Shown in pieces: positions 62,973-64,000 of a stretch of DNA of 64,000 bases (position 1 is the stretch's first letter; each line of letters opens with the position of its first letter). A program made the translations under genes and the position numbers. The notes under the pieces were generated by a model. That model was not told the DNA's origin, did not search any database, and was given only the letters and a program-made list of their open reading frames with translations. Source of the stretch: Clavaria fumosa (Eukaryota; Basidiomycota; Agaricomycetes; Agaricales; Clavariaceae); contig OX637803.1 in NCBI GenBank assembly GCA_951802425.1, positions 2,356,001 to 2,420,000 of the forward strand. Direction: 5' to 3'.

Positions 62973-64000
62973 TCAAATGGGCCGGAGCGCGAGTTCCATA
63001 ACGAACACCTCAAAAGCGGGACGTGGAAGCGGCTTTGTTAGGCCATTGGCAACATTCTCTCCCATCGGCACATACTCCATGCCTATTGTTCCGCTCTTGA
63101 CCACCTTGCGAATGAAATGGTGCCAGATGTCGATATGTTTGGTGTGTGCATGGAACTTGTTATTCTTTGTTATCGTGATCATTGACATGTTGTCAAGCCA
63201 CAGCCTCGTTGCCCCTGGTTCGCTGACTCCCACCTTGGCAAGGAACGTCCTCAGCCAGAAGATCTCCCTTGCAGCCATCATGGCTGTGATGTACTCTGCT
63301 TCCATACTCGATTGCGCAACCAAGGTTTGCCTCTTGGACAACCAACTGACTGTGCTGCACCCAATCCAAATGACAAAACCCAATATCGAGTGTCGATCTG
63401 GCTGCAATGCCCAATCTGCATCAGAGAAAACTTCCATGATGGTCCCAGTGCCTCCTAAGGTAAGCCAGAGGTCTTTGGTGGTACTCAGGTATTTAATTAA
63501 CCGCTTCAATGCTTCCCAGTGAGCATGCGCGGGGTTCATTGTGAATTGTGACAGGATCCTGATTGCCAACTGGATGTCAGGCCGTGTGATTACCGCTGGC
63601 CAGAGCGCACCACTGCAGGCTTCCTGGTAAGGTACGTTGATCGGCTCCGTGGGGCATTGATCCTTTGAGAGGACCTCGCCAGCATCCATAGGGGTGTAGA
63701 CCGGGTGTCCATCCTGCAAACCGAAGCGTTTTGCAAGGACCTCCAGGTAAGCATGTTGGTTCAAAACTATTGTTCTCACTGCTCGGTCTCGCTTCACCTC
63801 GAATCCCAACAGCCACGACAACTCGCCCTGGTCTGTTATCTCGAACGACTTCTGTAATTCTGCCTTCACTCAGTTGACAGCTGTCTGCATGTTTCCCATC
63901 ACAACCATGTCATCTGTGGAAACAGTGACATGTACATTCTGATCTCCTTTTGTCCTAATAAATGCTGATTGGTCAAGTTTGGACATGTCAAAACCAAGTG
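62973..64000 (-). pseudogene. Copia polyprotein, 3' third (RT end and RNase H), decayed
   Basis: Minus-strand reading matches residues about 1060 to the end of the Copia at 4.3 kb: TDDMVVMG, then ITDQGELSWLLGFEVKRDR, RNase H SDADWALQPDRHSI, and an intact natural terminus LTKPLPRPAFEVF...LALRPI. About 10 codons before KAELQKSFE a CGA codon has become TGA (near 63870), and a neighbouring GAC has become AAC. Most differences from the young copy are CpG transitions. The element runs off the window. Confidence 0.9.

Larger units (their letters stand above)
54831..64000 (-). mobile_element. Ty1/Copia, minus strand, decayed and multiply interrupted (runs off window)
   Basis: The 3' LTR begins at 54831 (TATTGAAAAACTAGGG) and ends at 62965 (CCAACA), but is split into three pieces (54831-54881, 55522-55585, 62791-62965) by two insertions. 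It has one extra copy of the internal LTR module compared with the Copia at 4.06 kb. The coding part at 62973-64000 matches the 3' third of the Copia polyprotein but carries many CpG transitions, including a nonsense change. An old relative of the young Copia. Confidence 0.9.

Overview
The window is a transposon-packed stretch of a filamentous basidiomycete genome, most likely a mushroom-forming Agaricomycete. The reasons are: multi-exon genes with 45-60 nt introns; KDZ-superfamily transposases with CxC2-type cysteine clusters; a TET/JBP-type oxygenase; a chromodomain Ty3/Gypsy element; and CpG-to-TpG decay between repeat copies. I see no tRNA or rRNA gene and no intact ordinary host gene. The only host-like coding remains are a truncated secreted cysteine-rich protein (3035-3674) and a possible fragment near 15.5 kb.

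Layout. 1-3.0 kb: the 3' end of a KDZ transposase, then two blocks of one 33-bp minisatellite split by a 385-bp palindrome and MITE debris. 3.0-3.7 kb: the secreted-protein remnant. 4.06-14.6 kb: a young Ty1/Copia element (TSD CTATA) with a young Ty3/Gypsy chromovirus (TSD GTCCC) inserted in the last codons of its polyprotein. 14.6-23.6 kb: low-complexity DNA, 42-bp minisatellite arrays and an undefined dispersed repeat family. 23.65-29.54 kb: a second, minus-strand Gypsy copy (TSD CATCA) with both ORFs open, inserted in a 42-bp array. 29.9-48.2 kb: a complete KDZ transposon. 48.2-52.3 kb: a hAT-type MITE and a second copy of the dispersed repeat family. 52.3-54.8 kb: a Gypsy LTR relic and a gag-like gene with a truncated pol. 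54.83-64.0 kb: a minus-strand, CpG-decayed Copia whose LTR is split by a miniature LTR element and by a CACTA-like element, which itself holds a non-autonomous LTR element.

The main result is the roughly 18.3-kb KDZ element. Between long inverted ends packed with TTGGCCAAGA-type motifs it carries four genes whose hand-built exon models all close in frame: the transposase (1016 aa), a TET/JBP 2OG-Fe(II) dioxygenase (339 aa), a 453-aa protein and a 716-aa protein of unknown function. The 453-aa protein begins with a near copy of the histone H3 N-terminal tail, followed directly by an ADD/PHD-type zinc finger, a possible clan-CD (caspase/CHAT-like) core and a C-terminal zinc ribbon. The cargo therefore looks aimed at host chromatin: a DNA-base oxidase plus a histone-tail mimic joined to a probable histone-tail reader.

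A second unusual system is the 640-bp element at 54882-55521. Each of its 233/232-bp LTRs contains a tRNA-like sequence with A and B boxes but no anticodon arm, and its primer-binding site is complementary to the 3' end that this tRNA-like molecule would have after CCA addition. Both Gypsy copies, by contrast, carry a 10-nt PBS complementary to their own predicted transcript start, as in Tf1-type self-priming. All exon models and similarity statements come from reading the sequence by eye, without database or folding searches.
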